64,000 nucleotides of DNA from Mycolicibacterium sp. lyk4-40-TYG-92 (lineage in GTDB: Bacteria; Actinomycetota; Actinomycetes; Mycobacteriales; Mycobacteriaceae), in NCBI RefSeq assembly GCF_030209435.1, contig NZ_JARVRX010000014.1:1-64000 (forward strand). The letters are read 5' to 3'. Shown here piece after piece: positions 50,553 through 59,192 of this stretch. The translations under genes were made by a program, and so were the position numbers. The notes under the pieces were generated by a model that saw nothing but the letters and a program-made list of their open reading frames with translations, had not been told where the DNA came from and ran no database searches. Every line of letters starts with the position of its first letter. Position 1 is the stretch's first letter.

Positions 50553-51097
50553 GAATTCACATTCCCTTCCGAGTAGTCCACCGTCCAGCGCACGCCGTTG
50601 GCCTGGAATTCGTCGCCGGCGCAGACCAGGCCGGCGAAGTCGATACCGAGAGCTCGCTGCTCGGCGCCACCGACGGCGCCGAGCACCACCCCGGTGCGGT
50701 CGGCCCAGCCGAACATGGCGCCGACCCGGACCAGTAGTGCTGCCGATGCCCCGGCGGGTCCGGACAGCTGCAGCGCGCCCGTCGGGCCGGCCTCGCCGGA
50801 GTCGCGGACCCAGTGCTCGACATAGTGTTCGTGCACGCCGGTCTCGACGAGAATGTCTCCCTCCCAATGCATTACGCCGGCATCGGGATTCGGGCCAGGC
50901 ATCGTGGCGTCGAACTCTCGATGCCACTCGAAGACATCGGCATCCTGGTGCAGGGTGCCCGCGAAGCCACGGGAGTCCACGTAGGCCGTCGGCCCCTGCA
51001 GCCACAGCACACCCGGTTCGGTATCGCGGGTGCCGTCGACCTCGATCAGCAGCGTGCGGCGCCAGAGGCCGGCACACTCGGTCAGCAGTGGTGTCAT
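50549..51097 (-). CDS. Conserved protein of unknown function in the ureide operon, possibly HRI1/calycin-like
   Basis: A 182-residue acidic, Trp-rich protein. The features are GVLWLQGPTAYVDSRGF, MHWEGDILVETGVHEHYVEHWVRD and a terminal VRWTVDYSE. The ETG after a W and the final W-V-Y remind me of the fungal HRI1 family, which has two lipocalin-like barrels; this is a weak resemblance by eye. There are no classical catalytic motifs. ATG 51097 has GGGAGG upstream and overlaps the allantoicase stop (ATGA); its own stop overlaps the oxygenase start. A ligand-binding role in ureide metabolism is inferred only from position. Confidence 0.6.
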   Translation of the reverse strand: MTPLLTECAGLWRRTLLIEVDGTRDTEPGVLWLQGPTAYVDSRGFAGTLHQDADVFEWHREFDATMPGPNPDAGVMHWEGDILVETGVHEHYVEHWVRDSGEAGPTGALQLSGPAGASAALLVRVGAMFGWADRTGVVLGAVGGAEQRALGIDFAGLVCAGDEFQANGVRWTVDYSEGNVNS

Positions 51098-52107
51098 GAC
51101 GATTCCTCCCATCGGCGCTGCAACATCCGTAGCCCGTCCGCGGTGGGTACCCCCACGGCCCGCACCCGGGCGATCCCGCCATCCGGGTAGGCCTGCACGC
51201 GCAGTGCCGCCACGTCGGCCACGTCGACCGGGAACACCTGGCGCGCGTCGGCGAGCAGCCGTGTCCGGGGTAGCACCGGAACGTCGAAAGCGACCATCCC
51301 CCAGCCATGTTCGCGATCGGGACGGCTGCGGCTGCCCAGCACCGACACCTCCAGACTGGCGTTGAACACGAAGTACGAGGTGTCGACCTCGATGCGGCGC
51401 AGGTCGGCGGGGGCGGCGAACGAGACGATCACCGCGTCATGGGTTTCCGGTCCGACGTCACGGCGTCTGCGCGCCTCCCACCCGTCGCCCATGTTGTGCG
51501 GACGGTTCGGCATGATCAGCGACGTGGCACTGGAATAGAAACTGTCGCTGCACCATTCGACCCGGCCACCGTTCTCCAGGCCGGACACCTCGACGGTGAT
51601 GTCACTCCAGGCCGCGGGATCCGGCACCACCTCGCCGTACGCCCGCAACCGGGCGACGCCGCCGTCGGACTGCAGTCGCAACCGCAGGTGCGTCCACCGC
51701 CGGCGGTCCTGGACGGCCAGCAGGTTCCGTGAATCCGCCTTGAGCACAGTCGATTCCACAATCTCTGTCCACGAGACAGCGGGGTCCGCCGGATCGTCGG
51801 TGCGCGCCAGTACGCAGGCGTCCACCGCGCAGGCGCTGGGGTGATTGCCCGAGAAGAACCGGGTGTCCACGTCAATGGTGTGCAGCCGGCCGGGTGTACC
51901 CAGCCGGATGATCGCCCAGTCGCCGGCCCGGCCGGCGTGGCGGCGGGTCTCCCAGCCGTCCACCACTTCCCCGCGCAGGTCGAAAGTACCGGGCACGAAA
52001 GCGGGTTCGGCCGGGTAAACCAGCCGCTCCTTGAATCCGAACGATTCGTCGCTGGCGGCCACCACACTGCCGCCGACGATGCGGGAGGCGAGATCGACGT
52101 TGGTCAC
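51094..52107 (-). CDS. alc: Allantoicase
   Basis: A 337-residue two-repeat allantoicase, which hydrolyses allantoate to ureidoglycolate and urea. Repeat 1 has DGWETRRHAGRAGDWAIIRLG, then IDVDTRFFSGNHP; repeat 2 has NMGDGWEARRRRDVGPETHD, then IEVDTSYFVFNAS; the family C-terminal YPDGGIARVRAVG closes it. In repeat 2 the usual GN after the phenylalanine is replaced by VFNAS. The length is normal. GTG 52107 overlaps the upstream stop (GTGA). With the adjacent allantoinase it defines the ureide pathway. Confidence 0.92.
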   Translation of the reverse strand: MTNVDLASRIVGGSVVAASDESFGFKERLVYPAEPAFVPGTFDLRGEVVDGWETRRHAGRAGDWAIIRLGTPGRLHTIDVDTRFFSGNHPSACAVDACVLARTDDPADPAVSWTEIVESTVLKADSRNLLAVQDRRRWTHLRLRLQSDGGVARLRAYGEVVPDPAAWSDITVEVSGLENGGRVEWCSDSFYSSATSLIMPNRPHNMGDGWEARRRRDVGPETHDAVIVSFAAPADLRRIEVDTSYFVFNASLEVSVLGSRSRPDREHGWGMVAFDVPVLPRTRLLADARQVFPVDVADVAALRVQAYPDGGIARVRAVGVPTADGLRMLQRRWEESS

Positions 52108-52883
52108 CAGTCCTGCGCTTCCGATGAGCGCTTGCGCGAAGAGTCAATGGCTTCCGACAGCGGCCAGTGGCTACGCGGATTGTCCGGGCCCGGCGCGAAC
52201 ACGCCGGCCTTACTGGTGGACAGACCCAGACCGACAACAGCCTGTGCGAGGGCCACCGCGGCGGACACCCCGTCGACCGCGGGCACGCCGAGTTTGGCCG
52301 AGATCGCCGCCGTCACTCCCGCCATACCGGCGCAACCCAGGCAGATCACGTCGGCGCCGTCCTCGCTGATGGCGCGCGCCGCTTCGTCGACGATCGCCTG
52401 CACCGCGCCCGCGGGGTCGCCGTCCACGTCTGCGGTGCTCAGGCCGCACGCGCGGACCGAGGCGCAGTGCGCGTTCAGGCCGGCCAGCAGCAGCCGGTCC
52501 TCGATGGGCGGGATCGACCGGGCGAGCGTGGTGATCACCGAGAACCGCCGACCGATCAGGTGCGCGACGTGAGCGGCGCATTCCGCGATGTCGAACACCG
52601 GCACCGTCAGCATCTCGGCGAGCGCGTCGCGGCCGTGCTCGCCGAATCCGGCAAGGACGACAGCGTCGAAGTCGAAGTCACCGGACCGGGTCAGCCGGGC
52701 CACCAGGTCCATCACCCCGACCGCGGAAAGGTAGCTCTCGGCGGACGAGTCGATCGCCGCAGAGCCGAAATGCGGTGACAGACAGACGATCTCGGTGTCA
52801 TCATGCGCCACGGATCGCGCGGCAGCCGCGATCTCGGCAGTCATCGCCGCCGAGGTGTTGGGGTTGAGCACCAGGATTCTCAT
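52104..52883 (-). CDS. Asp/Glu/hydantoin-racemase superfamily protein with one catalytic Cys missing
   Basis: A 259-residue protein of the Asp/Glu/hydantoin racemase fold (ILVLNPNTSAAMT at the start, FSVITTLARSI in the middle). The second catalytic Cys is present at residue 184 (CLGCAGMAG), but the first is Gly79 in LAGFGEHG, where allantoin and hydantoin racemases have ACFGDPG. By family logic a two-base racemisation is then unlikely. One-Cys relatives (arylmalonate decarboxylase) also have Gly at this place. ATG 52883 overlaps the allantoinase stop; a longer frame is in another reading of that gene. Confidence 0.8.
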   Translation of the reverse strand: MRILVLNPNTSAAMTAEIAAAARSVAHDDTEIVCLSPHFGSAAIDSSAESYLSAVGVMDLVARLTRSGDFDFDAVVLAGFGEHGRDALAEMLTVPVFDIAECAAHVAHLIGRRFSVITTLARSIPPIEDRLLLAGLNAHCASVRACGLSTADVDGDPAGAVQAIVDEAARAISEDGADVICLGCAGMAGVTAAISAKLGVPAVDGVSAAVALAQAVVGLGLSTSKAGVFAPGPDNPRSHWPLSEAIDSSRKRSSEAQDW

Positions 52884-54172
52884 ACCGGCTCCCCCACCAC
52901 CGCCGGCACCCCGGCAACCCAGGTCTGCAGCACCGAACCGCGCAGCGTGACACCGTCGTACGGGCTCACGGGGTGGCGGTGCCGCAGCGTCGCCGCCCGC
53001 ACGGTGTCGAGGGCACTGGGATCGAATGCACATAGGTCGGCCCGCAGCCCGACTGCGATCCGGCCGCGGTCGGCGTAACCGGCCAGCGCTGCCGGGCGTT
53101 CCGACATCCACCGGCTGACGTCGGCCAGCCCGAAGCCGCGTGCGGCGGCCTGGGTCCACACCGCGCGCGGGCTGAGCTGCAACGAGCTGATCCCGCCGAA
53201 TGCCCGCCCGAAATCCCCGGCGGCCTTGAGCCGCGGCGCGCACGGCGAATGGTCGGACACCACCAGATCCAGGGTGCCGTCGTGCAGCGCGGACCACAGC
53301 AGTTCCCGGTTGGCGCCATCCCGGATGGGTGGGCAGCAGGCGAATTCGGTGCCGCCGTCCTGCACGGCTTCGGCGGCGAATGTCAGGTAATGCGGGCAGG
53401 TTTCGGCCGTCACCGGAATCCCGGCCCGCCTGGCCTCGGCCAACCGACTCAGCACCGTGGCGCTGGAGACGTGCACGATGTGTGCCCGGGCCCCGGTCGC
53501 CGCTGCGGCGTCGATCACCAACGCCACGGCGTCGTCTTCGGCGGCATCGGGTCGCGACGCCAGGAACGACCGGTACTCCCGGCCCGATGGCGGTGGACCG
53601 GCATCGATCACCCGATTGCTCTCGGCGTGGACCAGCAGTACCGACCCCAGTTCTGCGATGCGCCGCATGGCATCCCGGAACTGCGCCGGGCTCAGGTGCG
53701 GAAAATTCGGGTTGCCCGAGTCGGCGAGAAAGCACTTGAAACCGCGTACCCCGGCCTGCGCCAGGTCGGCCAGACCGTCCAGGTTGTCCGGCACCACGCC
53801 GGCCCAATACCCGACGTCGACGTGGCAATTACCTTCTGCCGCGGCCTTTTTGGCGTCCAGCGCCGCGACGCTCGTGGTCACCGGTTCGCAGTCCAGTGGC
53901 ATGTCCACCACGGTGGTGATGCCGGCCGCGGCCGCGGCCGCGGTGGCGGTCTCGAACCCCTCCCAGTCGGTACCCGGGTCGTTGATGTGCACGTGCGTGT
54001 CGACGAAGCCGGGTAGCAGCACCACCGATTCGGGCAACCGGACATCTTCCATCGCCGGGCAGTCGGCGTCGGCGTCGCCGAGGAAGGCGATGCGCCCCCG
54101 GTCGATGCCGACCGCGGCCGGGACCTGGTGACCGTCGACGAGCACCCTGTCGGCGCGCAGCACGCACTCCAT
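52880..54172 (-). CDS. allB: Allantoinase
   Basis: A 430-residue amidohydrolase that opens allantoin to allantoate. The metal HxH is DTHVHINDPGTDWEGF near residue 60, with the allantoinase-type DMPL; the bridging Lys is in VRGFKCFLADSG near residue 150; metal His residues are in LVHAES and ARAHIVHVSS; and the final Asp is in DLVVSDHSPC. GTDWEGF and GFKCF separate it from hydantoinase/dihydropyrimidinase. The ATG at 54172 shares one base with the upstream stop (TGATG). Confidence 0.92.
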   Translation of the reverse strand: MECVLRADRVLVDGHQVPAAVGIDRGRIAFLGDADADCPAMEDVRLPESVVLLPGFVDTHVHINDPGTDWEGFETATAAAAAAGITTVVDMPLDCEPVTTSVAALDAKKAAAEGNCHVDVGYWAGVVPDNLDGLADLAQAGVRGFKCFLADSGNPNFPHLSPAQFRDAMRRIAELGSVLLVHAESNRVIDAGPPPSGREYRSFLASRPDAAEDDAVALVIDAAAATGARAHIVHVSSATVLSRLAEARRAGIPVTAETCPHYLTFAAEAVQDGGTEFACCPPIRDGANRELLWSALHDGTLDLVVSDHSPCAPRLKAAGDFGRAFGGISSLQLSPRAVWTQAAARGFGLADVSRWMSERPAALAGYADRGRIAVGLRADLCAFDPSALDTVRAATLRHRHPVSPYDGVTLRGSVLQTWVAGVPAVVGEPV

Positions 54173-55002
54173 CAGTGTCCACCGAATCTGTGGTGAAAAT
54201 GCTCGGTGAGCTCGGGCCACACGTGTGGGTCATGGCCGGGAATCAGCTGAAACCCCCTGTCGGCAGCCAACTTCTTGAGTCGGCGGATCGGCTCGACGGT
54301 GTCCTGCGGGTCGACGTCGATGAACCCGCCGATGGCGAGCTCGTGCTCGATGTTCTCGGTGAGATCGGCGGCGTCGAAGGCGAAGACGAAGCCGTCACCG
54401 CCGACGGAGTCGTCGAGTTCGACGACGAAGCTCTGATGCCCCGGCGTGTGCCCGTAGGTGGGCACCGCGGTGATGCCCGGGGCGATCTCGGCTTCCCCGT
54501 CAGCCAGGCGCCAATCGATGTTCGGATCGTCGAAGTCCACGCGCACGATCGCGTTGCGTTCGGGTTCAGGGTGATTCGACAGCCCGTACTCGAGTTCGCG
54601 ACGCTGGGCGTGCACCGGGACCTTGCCTGCGAACAGCTTGAGCCCGCCGGCGTGGTCGTGGTGCAGATGGCTGACGGCGACAGTGTGGATCTCGTCGAAA
54701 TCCACCCCGACCTCCGCCAGCCGCTGCTCGATCGGCTCGCCCGGTCCGGGCAGCACCGGGCGGTACTCGACGGTCGGGAAGAACCGCCGGTAGAGCGCCG
54801 GGTCCCGCACGAGCGCGGTGTTGAATCCCGTGTCGAGCAGTACCCAACCGCCGTCGGTCTGCAGCAGCACTCCGGGCACCGGCTCCCGCATGCGCTCCTC
54901 CGGCGGTGCGCCGTACACCGACACCGACTTCGGCAGCTCCTCCCAGCCCAGGGTCAGCAGGATGATCCGCCGCACCCCGGGCTTGCCGACCAGAGTGGCC
55001 AT
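54172..55002 (-). CDS. Metallo-beta-lactamase-fold hydrolase of the ureide operon
   Basis: A 276-residue MBL-fold hydrolase of the N-acyl-homoserine-lactonase-like group. The metal motif is SHLHHDHAGG near residue 112, then TYGHTPGHQSF, an Asp in AFDAADL, and His in LIPGHDPHVW. It differs from the two MBL paralogues of the 19-24 kb island. In this operon the natural substrate could be an amide or lactone-like ring of a ureide or hydantoin; a lactonase role is not excluded. It overlaps both neighbours by 1 bp (TGATG). Confidence 0.82.
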   Translation of the reverse strand: MATLVGKPGVRRIILLTLGWEELPKSVSVYGAPPEERMREPVPGVLLQTDGGWVLLDTGFNTALVRDPALYRRFFPTVEYRPVLPGPGEPIEQRLAEVGVDFDEIHTVAVSHLHHDHAGGLKLFAGKVPVHAQRRELEYGLSNHPEPERNAIVRVDFDDPNIDWRLADGEAEIAPGITAVPTYGHTPGHQSFVVELDDSVGGDGFVFAFDAADLTENIEHELAIGGFIDVDPQDTVEPIRRLKKLAADRGFQLIPGHDPHVWPELTEHFHHRFGGH

Positions 55003-56609
55003 CAGCCGACCGAAAGGGCGTTCAGGCGCAGCGAATTCGGGTTGGTGACCACGTGCGCCTGTTCGACGCCCTTGAGCCAGGGCTGGGCCACCATGAAGTC
55101 GTTGACGTCAGCGATGTTCAGCCAGCATCCGGTCTTGACGGCTTCCACACCGGCGGTGGAGAAGTCGGCATCGGCGTCGGTCGGCAGCCCCGCGGCCAGG
55201 GCGGCGGTGACCGGCGGCGCCGAGCACCCGAAGAAGTTCAGACCACCGTCGGCATCCCAGGAGATGTGGCCCCAGGTGTACGGCGACGGTGCGTCGGGCC
55301 AGCCGAGATAGGTCATGATCTCCGGCGCGGCCTGCCCGTCGGTGCCGACCCAGCCATAGATCTCCGACGTGGGGTACGCCTGCACCTTGGCGGTCAGGCC
55401 CGCCGCGGCCAGCTGAGTCTGAATCAGGTTGCTGATCAACTGGTTATCGGGGTTGCTCGAGTCGTAGCCGATGGTCACGGTCTTCTGATCGGCAGGCAGT
55501 TTGCCGGCGATACCGGACAGCGCCGATGCATCATGCGGGACCGATTGCTTGCCGTATTCGGCGGCCATCATGTTCGGCGGGTAGATCTGCTCGGCCTTCT
55601 TGCCGCGCCCGAAGTACGTCTGCTTCACCAACTCGTCGACGTCGATCGCCTGCATCACCGCGGCGCGGTTCTTGGCGTCGGTCATCATGCCCTTGCGCGG
55701 GTTGATGTACGCGTAGTTCGACATCATGGTCGGGAGTGAGTAGTTGGTGAACGACTTGTTGTTCAGGTAGGACTGGACCGCCGAGGACGGCAGGTCGTGC
55801 AGGATCGCGGCCACCTGACCGTTGTTGAACTGCAGCTGCTGCGCCGACACGTCGGTGATGACGGGAAGCTCGACCTTCTCGAAATACGGTTTGGTGCCCC
55901 AGTATTCTCCGAAGGCGGCCAGCGCGTAGTGGGAGCCCACCTGCGCGTCGGTCAGCACGAACGGACCCGTGCCGAGATCGTGGGTGGTCAGATAACCCTG
56001 GGCGTTGTCGGTGCCGGCGTTCTTCTTGAGGCCTTCGGGACTGAGCATGCGGGGCCCATAAGGACATGCGAGGTAGTCGAGAAACGCCGAGTTGGGCGCC
56101 TTCAGCGTGATGGTGACGCCGTAATCCCCTTGCGTGGTCACCGATTCCACGTCCTTGACCATGTAGGCCGGGCCCTGGTTGACGGCTACCCGGCGATCGA
56201 ACGACGCTTTGACCGCCGCCGAGGTGAACGGGGTGCCGTCGTGGAACTTGACGCCCTCGCGCAGCTTGAACGTGAAGACCTTGTTGTCCGGCGACGCCGT
56301 CCAGCTCGTTGCCAGTAGCGGTTCCAGGACAGCCTTGTCGACACCGGCTTTGTACTGCAGCAGCCCTTCGTAGGTGTTGGTGGTCAGCAACAGACCTTGG
56401 CCCGCGTAGTAGATGTCAGGGTCCGGCGGCTGCCCCGGGTCCTGCAGGAACGACAGGTGCAGCACCTTGTCGGTGGGCGCGGCGTTCGGCGTGCCGCCGC
56501 CGGAATTCGAACCACCGCAACCGCTCAGCGTCAGCATCACGGCGGCACCGGCCGCGGCAATCCGCCAGCCTGCGCGCGCACGACCGGGGACCTTGTGGCT
56601 CTTCATCAT
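55002..56609 (-). CDS. Family 5 ABC substrate-binding lipoprotein
   Basis: A 535-residue periplasmic binding protein of the oligopeptide/nickel (SBP_bac_5) class. The signal peptide ends at lipobox LTLSGC near residue 30, and the chain has VFTFKLREGVKFHDGTPFTSAAVKASFDR, the family signature, and NYAYINPRKG. With the two permeases and the fused ATPase it makes a complete importer; the cargo is inferred to be a ureide. ATG 56609, with GGAG 7 nt upstream, overlaps the cysteine hydrolase stop by 4 bp (56606-56609). It ends with a TGATG overlap. Confidence 0.9.
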   Translation of the reverse strand: MMKSHKVPGRARAGWRIAAAGAAVMLTLSGCGGSNSGGGTPNAAPTDKVLHLSFLQDPGQPPDPDIYYAGQGLLLTTNTYEGLLQYKAGVDKAVLEPLLATSWTASPDNKVFTFKLREGVKFHDGTPFTSAAVKASFDRRVAVNQGPAYMVKDVESVTTQGDYGVTITLKAPNSAFLDYLACPYGPRMLSPEGLKKNAGTDNAQGYLTTHDLGTGPFVLTDAQVGSHYALAAFGEYWGTKPYFEKVELPVITDVSAQQLQFNNGQVAAILHDLPSSAVQSYLNNKSFTNYSLPTMMSNYAYINPRKGMMTDAKNRAAVMQAIDVDELVKQTYFGRGKKAEQIYPPNMMAAEYGKQSVPHDASALSGIAGKLPADQKTVTIGYDSSNPDNQLISNLIQTQLAAAGLTAKVQAYPTSEIYGWVGTDGQAAPEIMTYLGWPDAPSPYTWGHISWDADGGLNFFGCSAPPVTAALAAGLPTDADADFSTAGVEAVKTGCWLNIADVNDFMVAQPWLKGVEQAHVVTNPNSLRLNALSVG

Positions 56610-57262
56610 CGGGCAGCTCCTTCGAGGGCGGGGTTGGACAGTTCGGGCGGACACATATCGGAAAAGGCGGCGATGATCTCGTCGGTGGTGCGCATGGCAC
56701 CGGCCTGCAGGTACTCCATGGCGTCCAGAGCAGCGTCGTGGCGATACGTCGACGAGCCGCCCACGCAGTCGGTCACGACGCGGACGTAGAAGTCCCGCTG
56801 GTGCGCATCGGCGAAGGTGTAGTGCACGCACACGTCGGTGAGTCCGCCGATGAGGATGAGCGTCGACGCCCTCAGGCCCGACAGCACGATCTCGAAATCC
56901 GTTCCGATGAAACCGGAATAGCGGCGTTTGACGATATGGAACTCGTGGCCCGGCCCGTCGAAGTCGGGCAGCAGCGCGGGATGCAGCGGTGTGCCCGGCC
57001 GGCCGTCCACGCAGTGCTCGCCCTCGGCGCCGTCGAGTTCGCGACCGAAGTCGATCCCGTTGGCGCGGTGGACCTCCTGGAAGAACACGATCGGGATTCG
57101 CGCGGCGCGGGCGGCCGCGATGAGGCGCTGGGCCCGGGCGATCCGGTCGCCGTAACCGGCCATGTGCTCGATACCGACCAACTCGGCCGGCATGTCGCCG
57201 GACTCCTGCATGTCGACGACGACCAGGACGGGATTTCCTACGATGAGCGGCTGTTTCGGCAC
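56606..57262 (-). CDS. Isochorismatase-like cysteine hydrolase
   Basis: A 218-residue hydrolase of the isochorismatase/nicotinamidase fold. The catalytic triad is Asp17 (VVVDMQ), Lys112 (HIVKRRYSGF) and Cys145 (GGLTDVCVHYTF). This family cleaves amide and carbamoyl groups (N-carbamoylsarcosine, ureidoacrylate, nicotinamide). In the operon it could remove the carbamoyl from a ureido compound. The GTG start directly follows the permease stop (TAGGTG), with AGGAGG 4 nt before it. Confidence 0.9.
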   Translation of the reverse strand: MPKQPLIVGNPVLVVVDMQESGDMPAELVGIEHMAGYGDRIARAQRLIAAARAARIPIVFFQEVHRANGIDFGRELDGAEGEHCVDGRPGTPLHPALLPDFDGPGHEFHIVKRRYSGFIGTDFEIVLSGLRASTLILIGGLTDVCVHYTFADAHQRDFYVRVVTDCVGGSSTYRHDAALDAMEYLQAGAMRTTDEIIAAFSDMCPPELSNPALEGAAR

Positions 57263-58267
57263 CTAACCTCCTGTGACTGCGATACGCGGATCGGCGGCGG
57301 CCTGCAGGAGGTCCACAACCGTATTGATGACGACGTAGAGCGCGCCGAGCATCAGCGTGACGCCGGCGATCGCCGGGAAGTCCGCCACCGGGATGCTCTG
57401 CGCCACGTACTGCCCGATGCCGGGCCAGCCGAACACCTGCTCGACCACCAACACGCCCGAAAACATCAGGCCCACTTGAAGTCCCGTCATCGACAAGGCG
57501 GCGCCGACCGAGTTGCGCAGCACATGCCTGGCCAGGATTCGGGTCTCGGACAGACCCTTGGCGCGGGCTGTCCGCGCGTAGTCGCTGTCGATGTCGGCCA
57601 GCAGGCTGCTCCGCAGCACCCGGCCGATGGCGACGGCCGGGCCGATCGCGATGACGAACGCCGGCAGGATGAGATGGTGCGCGGCGTCGGCCACGACATC
57701 GAGCCGCCCGTGGAGCAGACCGTCGACAGTCAACATGCCGGTCGGCCCGGTCGGCGGGCCCGGCACGGCACTGCGGCCGTTGGCCGGTACCCAGCCGAGG
57801 TCTTGATAGAAGACGATGAGGCCGAGGATGCCCAGCAGGAACATCGGCGCCGAGGAACCGGTGAACAGCACTGCCCGAAGCACATTGGCGCCGCGCCACT
57901 TCAAGGTCGTGCTGAACGCCAGCAGCACCGCGAGGACGACGGCGATCAGCATGCCGGCGAGGGCCAGCTCCAAGGTTGCCGGGACGAACGAGCCGAGGTC
58001 GGCCATCACCGCGTGCCGGGTCCGGTACGACGTGCCCAGGTCGCCGGTCGCGGCACCGGACAGGTAGTGCCAGAACTGCACCAGCACAGGGTCATTCAGT
58101 CCCAGCGCCGCGCGCCGTGCCGCCACCGCATCGGCCGAGGCCTGTGCGCCCAGTTGGGCCTTCACCGGATCCAGTGGCGAGATGTTCTGCAGGACGAACA
58201 GCACTGCCGTGAGGGCGACCAGGATGGCCACCATCGATCCCAACCGCGAGACCACGAAGGTCTTCAT
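57263..58267 (-). CDS. ABC permease, DppB/OppB type
   Basis: A 334-residue inner-membrane permease with six helices. It opens with FVVSRLGSMVAILVALTAVLFVLQNISPLDP, and has the EAA-like loop DYARTARAKGLSETRILARHVLRNS near residue 225 that contacts the ATPase. Its length fits DppB. The ATG at 58267 is chosen; a GTG at 58279 falls against the ribosome site. It works with the DppC-like permease and the fused ATPase to import the substrate of the lipoprotein. Confidence 0.88.
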   Translation of the reverse strand: MKTFVVSRLGSMVAILVALTAVLFVLQNISPLDPVKAQLGAQASADAVAARRAALGLNDPVLVQFWHYLSGAATGDLGTSYRTRHAVMADLGSFVPATLELALAGMLIAVVLAVLLAFSTTLKWRGANVLRAVLFTGSSAPMFLLGILGLIVFYQDLGWVPANGRSAVPGPPTGPTGMLTVDGLLHGRLDVVADAAHHLILPAFVIAIGPAVAIGRVLRSSLLADIDSDYARTARAKGLSETRILARHVLRNSVGAALSMTGLQVGLMFSGVLVVEQVFGWPGIGQYVAQSIPVADFPAIAGVTLMLGALYVVINTVVDLLQAAADPRIAVTGG

Positions 58268-58322
58268 GCTTTCACCCACCTCTCTTCTTGCGCGCGCTCA
58301 TCACCACCACCGGATCGTCGGA

Positions 58323-59192
58323 CTATGTCGTCTTCATCAAATTGCGCAGGCAGTCGCCGGAGATGTTGGCGACCAGCGCCAGCACCAACACCCCCAGTCC
58401 CGGCATGACCGGAATCCACCACTGCTGCAGGAAGTAACTCAGATTGCGCGCGGAGTCGGCGCCGAGCTCCGGTGCGGGCGCGGCCTGGCCGAGCCCGAGG
58501 AAGGACAGACCGGCCAGGGTCAGGATCAGCGTGCCGATATCCAGGCTCGCGGCGACCAGGGCGTTGGGCACCGCACCAGGCAGCAGGTGCCGCGCCGCGA
58601 GCCGAAAACGGCTGACGCCGGCCAGTTTTGCGGCCTCGACGTGGGGGCGTGCGGCCAGCCGTGCCACCTCTCCGCGCACCAGCCGGGCATAGAACGGCCA
58701 CCACACGATGGACACCGCGGTCAGGGTGTGAAGAAAGCTCGGTCCCAGCGCCGCGACCACGGCGATCGCCAGCACCGGAGCGGGCAGGGACAGGAAGCCG
58801 TCGGTGATGCGCATCAGCGTCGAGTCGATCCAGCCGCCGGCTGCCCCGGCGACCAGGCCCACGAGCCCGCCGATCAGCAGACCCAGCGCCACCACCGCCA
58901 GCGCGGCCAGCCAACTCGACCGCGCTCCATAGAGCACCCGGGACAGGATGTCGCGTCCGATGCTGTCGGTGCCGAGCAGGAACCCGTGCTCACCCGGGGC
59001 CTGCAACGGCATCCCGACCGGGATCAGCGGGTCGTGCGGAGCCAGCAGCGGCACCGCGACGACCGCCACCGTCAACAGGATGACGAGGGCGAATCCCGCG
59101 CGGTTGATGATCATCGACCGCGACTGCGGCAGGGCCGGTCGCAGCCGGCCACGACCGCGGGTCAGACTCGGGGCGGGGATCGCGATGGCCAT
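58323..59192 (-). CDS. ABC permease, DppC/OppC type
   Basis: A 289-residue permease with an N-terminal helix (AGFALVILLTVAVVAVPLLAP), then the typical HGFLLGTDSIGRDILSRVLYGARSS and an EAA loop at EAAKLAGVSRFRLAARHLLPGAVPN. It pairs with the DppB-like permease. ATG 59192 overlaps the ATPase stop by 1 bp (TGATG), which fixes the start; the open frame extends further but into the ATPase gene. 55 bp separate it from the DppB-like gene. Confidence 0.88.
   Translation of the reverse strand: MAIAIPAPSLTRGRGRLRPALPQSRSMIINRAGFALVILLTVAVVAVPLLAPHDPLIPVGMPLQAPGEHGFLLGTDSIGRDILSRVLYGARSSWLAALAVVALGLLIGGLVGLVAGAAGGWIDSTLMRITDGFLSLPAPVLAIAVVAALGPSFLHTLTAVSIVWWPFYARLVRGEVARLAARPHVEAAKLAGVSRFRLAARHLLPGAVPNALVAASLDIGTLILTLAGLSFLGLGQAAPAPELGADSARNLSYFLQQWWIPVMPGLGVLVLALVANISGDCLRNLMKTT

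Noticed and set aside
52884..53828. N-terminal extension of the racemase-like frame
   Set aside because: It runs inside the allantoinase gene; similarity and the coupled start begin at 52883.
56610..57899. N-terminal extension of the binding-protein frame to 57899
   Set aside because: The extension is Arg-rich and lies over the cysteine hydrolase and permease genes in another frame; the signal peptide begins at 56609.
56309..58408. 699-residue plus-strand open frame
   Set aside because: Antisense to the binding protein, cysteine hydrolase and permease genes; no family features.
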